Shown: piece by piece, positions 10,556 to 20,320 of the stretch
Numbering within the stretch: position 1 is the stretch's first letter
How the letters are laid out: each line of letters starts with the position of its first letter
Origin: Psococerastis gibbosa
Lineage: Eukaryota; Arthropoda; Insecta; Psocodea; Psocidae
NCBI GenBank assembly: GCA_963971405.1
Contig: OZ020491.1
Span: 25,972,855 to 26,036,854, forward strand
Length of the DNA: 64,000 nt
Reading direction: 5' to 3'
Position numbers and translations under genes: made by a program
The notes under the pieces: model-generated
What the model was told of the DNA's origin: nothing
The model's database searches: none
The model's input: the letters and a program-made list of their open reading frames with translations, nothing else

Positions 10556-11294
10556 TTTCTGGACACGATGCGTTTTTCCCAAGCGTTCTAGGTGCGTTTT
10601 ACCAAGGTCAAAACGCACAGTTTTAACGCAGGGAATGGCACAATACACGATGCGTTTTTTCCGAAGTTAAATCGTTAGTCCGCCATTTTTGTTTATTGTT
10701 ATTTTTGTTTACAAATACAATACAAAACTAATTTTTTAACATGCCTAGACCAAAAGGAAGAAGAAAAAAGACTATATTTGCTGCAATGCTCCTAATTCTA
10801 CAGATGGAGCTCGAAGAAGAGCAACGGCATGATAGGCAATAAGTTAAATCATGATTTTTACTAAATCGGTACGATTACTCCCATGTTAGACTTATTAAGG
10901 AGCTACAGTTATTGCCAAGTAATTTTTCATAATTTTGTTAAAATAATTGGAATATTTCGTGTGCCAGAGGCACGGAAATGACTCAAACGCAACGAAAAAT
11001 TGAGACAAAATATCTTGTAGTTGCTCCGCCAATTTGTCTCTTTCGATAGTAAACAAATCGGGGAAGCAGACATTTTTAGTAGCAAAAATAGCAAAATAGA
11101 CAGGGATTTGTGTTCGTCATGTTGCCCGCCTGACCGACGAGAAAACGCATGCGTCAAGAAATCGGTTCATTTCGAATTCCAAATAGCGCGTCCAAGCGTT
11201 TTTGCCGGTCCGTTTTCTCACTGGTGCCGTGTATATGCACGTTAAAACGCAACGTTTTTCCTAAACGCATGGGAAAAACGCATCGTGTCCAGAG
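10556..11294. mobile_element. Inverted-repeat element nested in the mariner transposase
   Basis: Termini are TCTGGACACGATGCGTTTTT on the left and its inverted counterpart at about 11270-11293, with further GCGTTTT-rich similarity inside. It interrupts the transposase frame between GVPR and SPENM, so it arrived later. It has a 33-codon frame at 10741 (separate entry). A target-site duplication is unclear because both flanks read GGCT/AGCC. Confidence 0.8.
10741..10842 (+). CDS. Small Lys/Arg- then Glu-rich frame, possible transposase N-terminal remnant
   Basis: The frame MPRPKGRRKKTIFAAMLLIL..EEEQRHDRQ-stop (33 codons) lies in the nested element. A basic start, a short hydrophobic helix and an acidic run resemble the N-termini of some insect HARBI1-like transposases; that link is inference. 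No further transposase follows. Confidence 0.3.
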   Translation: MPRPKGRRKKTIFAAMLLILQMELEEEQRHDRQ

Positions 11295-11879
11295 AGCCTA
11301 AGATCACCTGAGAACATGTTGCGATCACCTCGGCGTTTTGCGGGCTAACTTGCATCTGCCCTTGGACTTTTCGATCGTTCTGTGAAGTGAATCCTCCATT
11401 AAGACCAACACATAAGAGGGCGATTGTGAAAGAACTGTCAGAATGTGACTTTGAGAGAACAGGTGTTCCCAGAACGCCTCATCGCAATCAGGGGTGATTT
11501 GCAGTGACAGACTGAGCTCCCGCATTGTCACCTTGTGATTTTTTCTATGGGGTTTTTTGAAACCCCGTGTTTATGTGAACCGTCTAAGGACCCCACAAGA
11601 TTTAAAGAACAGTATCCAGGAAGAAATTGTCAACATATCGGCTGCTATAGACAAAACTTTAAAGTACCGCGAAAGAGACCACTAGCACTCTGCTGCGACA
11701 TGAAACAACCGAATGGCGCGCATTACAAAAAAGGAAATTATGCTGCCGCACTCTGTACTTTTTTTTTTCCAAAAAATGAATACGTACAAAAACGAATGAT
11801 CATAGACGTTATTTTCTTTCGGCGTCCGGTTACATTATTTTAAATTAAATTATGCAATTAATATAAATAAATGATAATA

Positions 11880-12490
11880 TATTTTAATTATATTTTACAA
11901 TATACCCTATACAATGGTATGGGCTGATCACACTGCCTCTGTTCTGGTGGATTCAGCTTGGTATGGCCGTTGCACAATAGTATTATATACACGTATTATT
12001 AGCTTAGAACTTCAATTAGTATGACTTTCACCTCTAATTTAAATTGTTTTTTCAACTAAGTGCATATAGAGTTAATAATTTTTCTGCACTTCAATTATTG
12101 AAAATTGTATTCCTTTTGTGTGACTGCAAAACACAAATACGAAAAAGCATTGTTAAAGACAATCTGCCATACAATAACATACAATGCATATTTTATAATG
12201 GGACATCGAAGACACCGACCTGGGCGAAAATGATAAGGGTACACGGGGCGGCCCCCTAGAAGAAAAAAAAACAGCGTTTTCAAATTCAGTTCAAGTTCAG
12301 ACTGCTTTAAAATAGCGTGTGGCTAATTAACTATTCATAGCAAAGTTTGCGTTTCGAAAATCTATCATTAGTTTACATAGTTATTCGTATATAATAATTA
12401 TATAGTAATACGTATTAATAGTTTTATTAAAATACTATTAGTTAGCTCTTCACTGTTGATGGCCCAGTGCTAAAACCGGTCGCTCTAAAA
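11880..12490. other. Unassigned AT-rich sequence
   Basis: Apart from a small GC-richer patch at 12205-12260, I recognise no repeat or exon. Confidence 0.45.
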
Positions 12491-12527
12491 TAATACATTT
12501 CAGTTATACTTGAAAAATTGTTTTTGT

Positions 12528-14126
12528 TTATTGCTTTCCAATTTATACGTAGTATAAGGAAAGCTTTGACATGGTCGAAATTCCGAGATTTCAACGGATT
12601 TACCCGTTTTGAGGTCCCAGGAACCCAAAAAAGTTGTTTTTACAAAATGTCTGTCTGTCGCTCTGTTCATCGATTTACTACTCGGTCAATTTTGATGAAA
12701 TTTAGCATGTAGGTTCACAAAAATCATACCTCGGGACCGTTTTATTTTTATTTTGGGCAAACTCAATTTGGTGGTTTTATTGTCTAGAAACTCCCAAAAA
12801 AAAAGTTTAAAAAAATTATTTCTCAAAAACGGCTCCATCGATTTCTTTTAAATTCACATATATTGTAGCCGTTATTACTTACTTACTTAACGTGTCCAGG
12901 TGGCACACGTTTTATTGATTGGTCCAGTATATAGCAGCCTGGACGGCCTTGTCGTTGGCTTCAGCCAGGTCAGCAGCTGTGCAAGGGGATGGTAGTAGTC
13001 TACATACTACCATGTGAGCCGCGTCTTGGATCTCTCCACATTCGCACGCCGTGCCGTCTTCAGCGATAAAACCCCATTTCGCCGCTGTTGTTTTGCAGAG
13101 TGGGGCGCCAGTTCTCAAACGGTTCAGGGTGCGCCAGATTGGGTATAGTAAGTTGTGGCCCGCCATCAGTTCTTCCTTTGGATCGGGGACTTGGGGGTAA
13201 GATCGCTTCCAGGCATCGAGTTGGAAGGATTGGGCTGAGGTTGTGATAGGCTCGACTGTTTGGAGGAAATTCTTCCTGGATGTGAGGCGTCTCGGAGCCG
13301 GCGTGTTTGGGATCAGAGATTTGTTTAGTTCGTTCTACGGCGGCGGCAGTGGAGCGTCTGATTTTAGGTGGGGCGATACCCGTAACAGGGTACATTTTTT
13401 GCAGTGGGGTATATTTGAGACATCCTGTGATGGTGCGCACAGTTTCGTTCAGTGAAGAATCGACTTGTCCGGCATGAGCTGAGTTGAACCACACAGGAGC
13501 TGCGTATTCTCCAGCTGAGAAACAGAGGCCCATTGCTGATGTTCTTAGTGTGCTGGGTTGTGCACCCCATGTGGAGCCCGTCAGCTTCTTTAAAATGCAG
13601 TTGCGAGACGAGACCTTCATTTTGGTAGCTTCACAGTGTTTTTTGTAGATCAAGGTTATTAATATTAATGAAATGCGGGGGGTCGCTTGCCCCTTGATAG
13701 TTTGCTTCTAGGGGTAAAAAAAAAATAACTAAATTTAAATGAAAAATGACTAAAAAATAATTTTTCTGTGAAACCTTTCTATCGATGATTACTAAATTCA
13801 GGCATTTTATAGGTGTTTAATTGAGTAACGAAAGCAGACAGGTTGCTTTCCCAAAAAATATTCGGTTTGTGCAAAAATGTTTTGTTTTTGTTTTTTAATG
13901 ATAGAAAATTCACGCTCAAATGCATTGAGTGCCCTGTCATTATTACTGTGTGGTAATGTGTTGGTCTGACCGATCTAGAATTTACATCACCTCCAGTGTC
14001 ATCAGGTGGACAACCCCCCCCCCCCCAGACATAAAAAAAAATTAATTACCATGAAATTACCAATTTTCTCTACCTACTAATTGATAAATTAGAAAGCATG
14101 TTCCAGTAAACTCGGACCTGTTCTTT
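12528..14126 (-). repeat. R1 repeat (minus copy) split by a jockey fragment
   Basis: Minus-strand copy of the 0.85 kb R1 family. From the left: GCTTTCCAATTTATACG end, the GTCTGTCTGTCG block, then the break at 12877. It resumes at 13655 with the GGTCGCTTGCCCC block and ends with a poly(C) run at about 14015-14029 and AACTCGGACCTGTTCTTTTA. Removing 12878-13654 and one copy of GTTATTA restores the order seen in the intact R1 copies. Confidence 0.9.
12878..13654 (-). pseudogene. Jockey-like non-LTR retrotransposon, 5'-truncated (ORF2 C-terminus)
   Basis: On the minus strand, frames give STLRTSAMGLCFSAGEYAAP, TITGCLKYTPLQKMYPVTGI and then, after a frameshift near 13150, IWRTLNRLRTGAPLC, CECGEIQDAAHMVVC and SPCTAADLAEANDKAV. 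These are the end of the jockey reverse transcriptase and its C-terminal Cys/His motif (CxCGxxxDxxHxxxC). The 3' end is a TAAG repeat next to the left GTTATTA. GTTATTA is present on both sides (12871-12877 and 13655-13661), a target-site duplication. A truncated 5' end is typical of target-primed insertion. Confidence 0.93.
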
Positions 14127-14409
14127 TATTTTTTACTACTTCATAAAGATATAATTACCAACACTTTTACTGCCGGAATTACAAGATGAAGCAACAGAAC
14201 ACGGGGTGATAGGCCGTGGTCGATCTGAAAGCGTGCTCCCAAATGATTCGTAAGTTGCTACTAAGCCCCCGAGATACTATATTAAAAGAGTACGTAGTGC
14301 CACTGCAGATGTCGACGACAGCTATTGACGAAACAATTGAAGAGCCTAGAGGCCAAGGGGGGAAAATGACGAAAATAAATATTCGAGATAATTGAGTAGT
14401 TTGTAGCTC

Positions 14410-14560
14410 AAATGAAAATGTAATAATAATAATAATAATAATAATAAATGTATTTCGTTTCTTCAATATTACATATACAGTGATATAATGAAGTAGGGGT
14501 GGCCCAAAGGATTTCTCCCGTGCTGGGGCCCCCTTAATACTAATAACTAAGCTAAAACTA
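14410..14560 (-). repeat. Non-LTR 3' UTR with (TTA)n tail
   Basis: On the minus strand it contains CCCCAGCACGGGAGAAATCC and TTGGGCC, then TGTATATGTAATATTGAAG and a TTATTATTATTATT tail (14430-14450). A related 3' UTR, CCCAGCACGGGACTTTTCCT, is at 60905 on the plus strand. Confidence 0.65.
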
Positions 14561-14883
14561 ATCTAGACTAAAACTTTATCGATAATAATTAATTTTATGT
14601 AGATACCCCCTTTCCATTAATTCTAGCCTTGCCAAAATAACAGGTACTGATGTTCCTGTTGGTTTCTAGGGAAAAGAGCGGCTAGACTAACAGCATGGTG
14701 CCCTTAACTCCAAAACGCAAAAAAATGTCACTTGCACCCCTTCGCTTCTAAGCCCTTCCATTGTAAGTACGCTTTCAAATGGACCTCCGCCTATCATCCC
14801 GGATTCTGCTGCTTCATCATAGATCATAAAGAGTTCGGGAAGAGGACATACTACCTGCAGTACATAAAATAATTATTACTTAC

Positions 14884-15034
14884 CAGCAGGGACTACGCCC
14901 TTCGCAGGAGGTACAGCAGGCGAGTAGGCCCTCAAGAGAGAGCTACTTCTTGGTAGGGAAGCAGTAGTACCGCCCCCTTGCGAAGGGGGGAAGGAATGGG
15001 TCATATAGTATGGCCCGGAGCCAGACTTCGAGTT
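14884..15034 (-). CDS. SKT/SRCIN1-like protein, internal exon (Ser/Pro-rich linker)
   Basis: The exon is 151 nt and encodes 50 residues plus one base. On the minus strand the acceptor follows a good pyrimidine tract (TTTTCTTCTTGTTTCAG), and the donor is G|GTAAGT, a near-consensus site. The frame opens in phase 0 with NSKSGSGPYYMTHSF and includes SLPRSSSLLRAYSPAVPP. Only this frame is open and unlike the surrounding AT-rich sequence; local GC is clearly higher. Its last base G plus the AT that opens the 7484 exon makes GAT (Asp), giving PAD|RLHAESGY. The Ser/Pro/Gly-rich character fits the low-complexity linker ahead of the coiled coil in this family. No catalytic motif is expected. A SINE begins about 40 bp upstream of the acceptor. 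Confidence 0.88.
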
Positions 15035-15072
15035 CTGAAACAAGAAGAAAAGACACTATTAACAATAATCAG

Positions 15073-15283
15073 GGAATGCAGAGCAGTGGTACAGACTCCG
15101 ACTTTCACCCGAAAGGTTGTTGGTTCGAGTCCCACACTTGCTACATTTTCTGGCCATACTTCATGTAAAGCAGGCGGTACCGGGCCTCCCAAGTTGAGTG
15201 TAAGAGAGGGCTTTATAGCCCTAAATCCGCTAGGTTGGCTTACTAATTGAACAAAAAAAAGCCAAAATTTATTTATTTTTTTA
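15073..15283 (+). mobile_element. SINE-Glu copy next to a splice acceptor (antisense to the gene)
   Basis: Plus-strand copy with head GCAGAGCAGTGGTACAGACT, anticodon arm CTTTCACCCGAAAG, B box GGTTCGAGTCC, body, and T-rich tail ending TTATTTATTTTTTT. Its head begins about 40 bp upstream of the 15034 acceptor. Confidence 0.92.
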
Positions 15284-15398
15284 GGTATCCGATTATCCTA
15301 AATACAATTATCTGAATCGTTAAAAAAAAAAACGGTTACGCGACTTAACTGCCCTAATAACGGTGGAGATAGTCGACAGCTCCAAGTATCAACATTAC

Positions 15399-16240
15399 AA
15401 AGAACCGGTCCGAGTTTACTCGAACATGCTTCCCAATTTATCAAAATTAGTAGATAGAGAAAATGAGTAATTTCATGGTAAAATTTTGTTCCTACGGTTG
15501 AATTTCCGATATCTCGCGGGGGGGGGGGGGGGGGTGCCCATCTAACGTCATTGGAGGTGAGGTAAATTCTAGATAGGCCAGACCAACACATTACCACACA
15601 GCAATAATGGCAGAGTACGCAATTCATTTGAACGTGAATTTTCTATAATTTTTTCAAAAAAACACTAAACATTTTTTTGGGGAAGTAACCTGTCCCGTTT
15701 CGTTACCCAATTTAATACCAAAAACATGCCAGAAGGTAAAAATAATAGATTGAAAAGTTTCGCAGAAAAATAATTTTTTAGTCATTTTTCATTAAAATTT
15801 AGTTATTTTTATTTTTTTACCCCCAGAAGTAAACTATTAAGGGGAAAGCGACCCCCCGCATTTTGTCAACATTAATAACAACTACAATATATGTGAATTT
15901 AAAAGAAATCGTTCGAGCCGTTTTTGGGAAATAATTTTTTTAGACGATTTTTTGGAGTTTTCTGAGAATAAAACCCCCCCAAATTGAGTTGGCCAAAAAT
16001 AAAAAATAAATTGTCTCGAGGCATGATTTTTGTGAACCAACATGCAAAATTTTATCAAAATAGGCCGAGTAGTTTGCCCGGAAATAGATGGACAGACAGA
16101 CATACAGACAGACATTTCGTAAAAACCACTTTTTTGGGTTCCTGGGTGCTCAAAACGAGTAAATCCGTTGAAATCTCGGAATCGAAAATTTCGACCATCA
16201 CAAAGCTTTCCTCATACTACGTATAAATTGGAAAGCAAAA
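15399..16240 (+). repeat. R1 repeat, full length
   Basis: Starts AAAGAACCGGTCCGAGTTTA and ends AATTGGAAAGCAA. It has a poly(G) run at about 15519-15533, then TAACGTCATTGGAGGTGAGG, the CCCCCAGAAG and GCGACCCCCCGC blocks, the ACAGACAGACA block, and CCACTTTTTTGGGTTCCTGG. Just inside each end GCTTTCCAATTTAT is inverted against ATAAATTGGAAAGC. It has no gene; class unknown. Confidence 0.9.
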
Positions 16241-16317
16241 ATGACTGATTAGCGGTTGATCCAGGGGTTGCCAGGATTAACGGTCTGCCTTTTCTTATGC
16301 CATCGGCTTTACAAAGT

Positions 16318-16652
16318 TGAATCCACCAGAGCAGAGCCTGTTCCAAACTGCGGCAAACTTGGTAGTGTGCACAGCGTTGGCAGGGGAACATGGTTGGACA
16401 TGCTAACGCGCTGAGACTATACCAGCCAGTGTACGTGCGTGTCGAGTCCTGGTCACCTCCGATATAATCCTGTGACATTACCATTTCTCCCAAGTGGCTC
16501 GGAATCCACTATAATCTGGAGGTCCTCCCTGTCAGTCAACTCCCCCTTCTCCCCGAGGTGAAAGAGTCTGTCCTCAGGGTGCCTCAAGTTAACAAACAGA
16601 CTCACTCCCCCCGCCAGGCTGACAGGGTTGCTTAAAGCAGAAATGCTGAAAT
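16318..16652 (+). repeat. R2b repeat
   Basis: Nearly complete copy from GAATCCACCAGAGCAGAGCC to AAGCAGAAATGCTGAAAT, same landmark order as the 416-752 copy. Confidence 0.88.
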
Positions 16653-16659
16653 CTTATGC

Positions 16660-17120
16660 CGTAAAGCAGTGCCTTCTTCTTCAAGTGCATTCGTTAGGCC
16701 AAAAACCTCAAACTGTGCCATATATTGGGTAATTGCTGTCGTGACCTAGGTATCAAATTTTCGTGTTGCCAATGACTTAATACCGTTGATAATAAACCTG
16801 GCGTCGTGAGTCTTACAGCGGCTAAATGTCATGGAGGGCGGTTCAAAAACCTGTTTGCGGTACCTACCATACCTAAACTAGACGGCCTGTGTAGGCGTTG
16901 ACGCTTAAAAATAACGAAATAATTGAGAGATTTCATATGCAGGACCCAATTACTACCGATTATAATTGAATCAACCTAATGAACCTGTCAAAAATCAATC
17001 ATGCAAGATGGCTTATGCAGTCTAACTTCAAGGTTATAAAATTGGCTCCTAGGTTATTTATAGGCACGGGTTTAATTTAGGCTGGTGGGATAATGTACCT
17101 ACCTTTTTTTTATATAAAAG
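16660..17120. other. Unassigned sequence
   Basis: I see no exon, tRNA or known repeat between the R2b copy and FB1. Confidence 0.4.
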
Positions 17121-17121
17121 G

Positions 17122-17923
17122 TTAAGAGGACATGCTACGTAGAAAATTAGCACCCCAAAATTTGTTGTATCTATTGAATTTTTTTTTAAATTAATTAACA
17201 AAGCAAGTTTTTAAAGATTCGGCTCATGTAAATTGGTGCATAAGCGAAAAATATGTCAAGAAAATAGAAGCATTCGAAATGTGGTGTTATCGCCGCATTT
17301 TGAGAATACCTTGGCAAGACCATGTAATTAATGAGGAAGTCCTAACCCAAATAAATGAAAAAAAGACCCTTATTGGATCCATATCCACTAGGAGGGCACG
17401 CTGGCTCGGACACCTGCTTCGGCATGATAACATAGTCAGCTGCGTCATTGAGGGGACCATGGAAGGCGTAAATCGACGGGGAAGGCCACGAGACGAATAT
17501 CTCCAACAAGTTAAACATGATTTGGGGATAACGTCCTATGTGGAGCTGAAGAGGACATGTCAAAATCGCGGAGATTGGAGACATCGCTGCAATATGTTGC
17601 TGCCAACCAGCCATCATCCGGCTGTAACTTGAAGAAGAAGAAATTGTAGAAGACTACTTCATGCACCATATAATAGGAAATAATAAATTTGAGGTATCTT
17701 AGTTCTTTCATAACAACCAGAGGGGACCAAAATTTCCCGTAATCTGGGATTTTTTGAAAAAATACAAAACCGAGTAAAGTAAAGTAAAAATACCCGATTA
17801 TACAATGCAGGAAGTAGTCTTCTACAACTTAAATGAGCCAAATTTTTGGTGAGTTCATGAAATAAAAAATGAAAAAATATTTAATTTTGGGGTGCCAATT
17901 TTCTACGAAGCATATCCTCTTAA
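17122..17923. mobile_element. FB1 foldback element split by a non-LTR fragment
   Basis: Ends are TTAAGAGGACATGCTACGTA and its inverted partner TTCTACGAAGCATATCCTCTTAA-type end at 17923. The left arm reaches CGGCTCATGTAAAT at about 17237, and FB1 resumes at about 17641 with GTAGAAGACTACTTCATGCA. The intervening sequence is a reverse transcriptase fragment. Confidence 0.8.
17240..17640 (+). pseudogene. Non-LTR reverse transcriptase C-terminal fragment nested in FB1
   Basis: Continuous frame from about 17246 to the stop at 17630: KIEAFEMWCYRRILRIPWQD, HVINEEVLTQI, RRARWLGHLLRHDNI, IEGTMEGVNRRGRPRDEY. This is the C-terminal domain of insect endonuclease/reverse-transcriptase non-LTR elements; the catalytic YxDD part is absent because of 5' truncation. 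It has no stop inside, so it is younger than most fragments here. A GAAGAAGAAG tail and AAAT at both borders fit target-primed insertion. Confidence 0.88.
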
Positions 17924-17924
17924 T

Positions 17925-18085
17925 CGCGTACAAACAATTTAATGAATGTATCCGATTAACCTCTTCAATCGCCTCCTTAATTAACCTAATAGGTACTTGT
18001 GCCGAGTTACGACACGTCTCCGACCGCAAGGTGTGTAGAGACTCGCACAATTATAAGCACGCTACCACCTTGCCACCGAAGGAAG
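17925..18085 (-). mobile_element. SINE-B candidate, copy 4
   Basis: Abuts the right end of FB1. Shares ACAAACAATTTAATGAATGT, GAGTTACGACACGTCTCCGA and GCACGCTACCACCTTGCCA with the 4477 copy. Confidence 0.65.
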
Positions 18086-18145
18086 TCGCTTAACTTTAAC
18101 TTTTTTCTCTACTTTTACCGTTTTTGTGCTCGACAACGCAGGCCC

Positions 18146-18580
18146 GGCGGAAAAATTATCTTTTAATGAAAAATTCTGAAGGGCAAACCGGAGTCGCCGA
18201 TACTCCATTTTCTGTTCAAACTTCAATTTCTCATGAAGTATGGAACGCAGAATAATGAAAAAATGCTGAATGGCAAGAAGATATTTTTCTCCTAATTTTG
18301 GTGTATAGTGTGTGGCCTTAACTAACTCCAATTCGCCACAGTTGATGAACTCCTTCAGCTTGAACTCCTGAGTGACCGTTATTTTTTGCGTATCAAGTTC
18401 ACTAACTATAGCCGATCGGTATTGATGATTGCAACACACTATATATCAAAATTAGGAGAAAAAATTCTTCTTTCCATCCAGCATTTTTTCCTTGTTATGC
18501 GTTCCATTATTCCTGAGAAATTAAAGTTTGCACAGAAATGGAATATCGGCGACTCCGGTTTGCCCTTAAAGACTAATCGG
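18146..18580. mobile_element. FB2 foldback element, copy 1
   Basis: Arms of about 150 bp: AAGGGCAAACCGGAGTCGCC on the left against GGCGACTCCGGTTTGCCCTT on the right. Both arms also contain AAAAAATGCTGAATGGCAAG or its inverse. The unpaired centre (about 18320-18430) carries CTTCAGCTTGAACTCCTGAG. Small frames in each arm are mirror images, not genes. Confidence 0.85.
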
Positions 18581-19119
18581 AGCCCCGTCTTTCCCACCAT
18601 CCGTTTTTTATACAAAGTCAAATTTCACAGTAAATATTTATTGTAGAGCTAAAAAAAATATTATAGAGAATGAAAACAAAAGAAAAACCTCAGTAGAGAA
18701 CGATGTACCAGTAGGTAAGTTGCAGCAAATGGTGCCACTTTGCGGCATTTTGCCATCTGGAGGCAGATATTACATATCATTGAAAAGTTGAATGTTCTAC
18801 TGCTCAAAAAGAAGATTCGCCAACGCCCTGTACCTGTATACCTAGGTATAGCTGAGCAATACAATGCAATGCAATGGATGATAGCGAATGGCCCTAGGTT
18901 GAGTAATGAGTTCTATAGAAGAAAATAGCATTATGCTACTTTGCCGTATTATAATCCGATTTTTACACTTTATCTAGTAAATTCTGGCTCAAGGCTACAT
19001 TGGGATTCTCTACCAGTTTTCGACCGATTGAACTAATTTACCATGGCGAAAAGATATGGAATTTCACTGGTAAATCACGCTGACATTGTTATTATCAGTG
19101 TATTCTGGGAGAGCTGATT

Positions 19120-19312
19120 TGGAAATAACTATTGGCTTGAAACACGGAAAAAGACCAAGGGGAAGATGGGTGGACCAGTTCCAGGAGGACCTCCTTCGAG
19201 TTGGCGTTGAGGCAGCAGTTTGAACAGCGGATGCTGAGGATCGACAAAGATGGAGGGAAGTTGTCAGAGCGGACAAAAGTCCCCCTGGGCTGATCGCGCC
19301 TCAAGTCAAGTA
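19120..19312 (+). pseudogene. Non-LTR reverse transcriptase C-terminal fragment
   Basis: Frame reads KHGKRPRGRWVDQFQEDLLR, VGVEAAV, stop, then DRQRWREVVRADKSPPGL. The RPRGRW...DL...A.DRxxWRxVV pattern is the usual end of non-LTR reverse transcriptases. One internal stop. Confidence 0.75.
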
Positions 19313-19405
19313 TTGGCTTGTGACAATAAATTTAGATGTGTAGTGTTTACAGTATGTGGACCCTTATATTGCAGTGGTCACGAAAATTAAGTCATTTTAT
19401 ACTGT

Positions 19406-20262
19406 AAAGAACCGGTCCGAGTTTACTCGAACATGCTTTCCAATTTATCAAGTAGTAGTAGCTAGAGAAAATGAGTAATTTCATGGTAAATACTTTTCCT
19501 ATAGTTAAATTTCCGATATCTCGGGGGGGGGGGGGGGGTTGCCAACCTGACGTCACTGGAAGTGAGATAAATTCTAGATAGGTCAGACCAACACATTAAT
19601 TACCACACAGCAATAATGGCAGGACACGCAATGCATTTGAGCGCGAATTTTCTATGTTTTATTTTTTAAATAATTGTTTGTGCAAAACCAAATATTTTTT
19701 TGGGAAAGCAACCTAACCAGTTTAGTTACTCAATTTAACACCTAAACCATGCCTGAAGGTAGAAATCATCTATAGAAAGGTTTCGCAGAGCAATTATTTT
19801 TTAGTAATTTTTCATTACAATTTAGTTATTTTTATTTTTTTACCCCCAGAAGCAAACTATCAAGGGGCAAGCGACCCCCCGCAATTTTTCAACATTAATA
19901 CCAACTACAATATATGAGAATTTAAAAGAAATCGTTGGAGCCGTTTTTGAGAAATAATTTTTTTAGACGTTTTTTTGGAGGTTTTTGAGAATAAAACCCC
20001 CCCAAATTGAATTGGCCCAAAATAAAAAAAATGGTCCCGAGGTATGATTTTTGTTAACCTATATGCTCAATTTCATCAAAATCGACCGAGTAGTTTGTCC
20101 GGAAATCGATGCACAGACGGACAGACAGGTAGACATTTCGTAAAAACCACTTTTTTGGGTTCCTGGGACCTTAAAACGTGTGAATCCGTTGAAATCTCGG
20201 AATCGAAAATTTCGACCATCACAAAGCTTTCCTTATACTACGTATAACTTGGAAAGCAATAA
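19406..20262 (+). repeat. R1 repeat, full length
   Basis: AAAGAACCGGTCCGAGTTTA to CTTGGAAAGCAATAA, with a poly(G) run at about 19524-19538. All R1 blocks are in order. Confidence 0.92.
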
Positions 20263-20320
20263 GTACAGAAGTGGAGAAACTTCAAACATATCCTTCTTCT
20301 TCTTCTTCTGGCTCTACGGT

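Larger units (their letters stand above)
10420..11700 (+). pseudogene. Mariner-like transposase pseudogene, disrupted and deleted
   Basis: Before the nested insertion the frame reads FRDRFNLGTVPDRKSIVTWV, then KRRTGVPR. After it come SPENMLRSPRRFAG, a frameshifted ALGLFDRSVK motif, then LWGFLKPRVYV-like and LRTPQDLKNSIQEEIVNIS pieces. These match, in order, the helix-turn-helix, the linker and the C-terminus of mariner-like transposases common in insect genomes. The catalytic DDE/D core is missing between the DRSV and C-terminal pieces, and stops and frameshifts are frequent. It cannot make an active enzyme. Confidence 0.85.
10223..11755. mobile_element. Mariner/Tc1-like element, defective, TA-flanked
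   Basis: Terminal inverted repeats of about 110 bp start CAGGGTGCGGCAGCATAATT at 10223 and end with the counterpart (CAGAGTGCGGCAGCATAATT inverted) at 11755. TA dinucleotides flank both ends (10221-10222 and 11756-11757), as expected for IS630/Tc1/mariner transposition. It contains a broken transposase (separate entry) and a nested inverted-repeat element at 10556-11294. Confidence 0.88.
1947..15034 (-). other. 3' part of an SKT/SRCIN1-like (CG32809-like) gene, four exons in view
   Basis: Minus-strand split gene. Exon order is 14884-15034, 7322-7484, 6384-6485 (probable cassette), 1947-2077. Introns are about 7.4, 0.84 and 4.3 kb; skipping the cassette gives a 5.2 kb intron. Every junction has AG/GT borders, and phases join as G|AT, AG|C, CG|G or, when skipped, AG|G. 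The joined peptide contains LLRAYSPAVPP, GYMSSPER, GSITPVIDEEAR and RVEHMERQLANLTGLVQKAL, which I recognise from the SKT (KIAA1217) / SRCIN1 family and its insect members. Vertebrate members are cytoskeleton-linked scaffold proteins (SRCIN1 restrains Src through p130Cas); the role here is inferred from family only. The N-terminal AIP3 part and C-terminal exons were not found. Confidence 0.85.

Noticed and set aside
13060-13653. A 197-codon minus frame as a host gene
   Set aside because: It is the end of a jockey-like reverse transcriptase, 5'-truncated, frameshifted and flanked by a target-site duplication.
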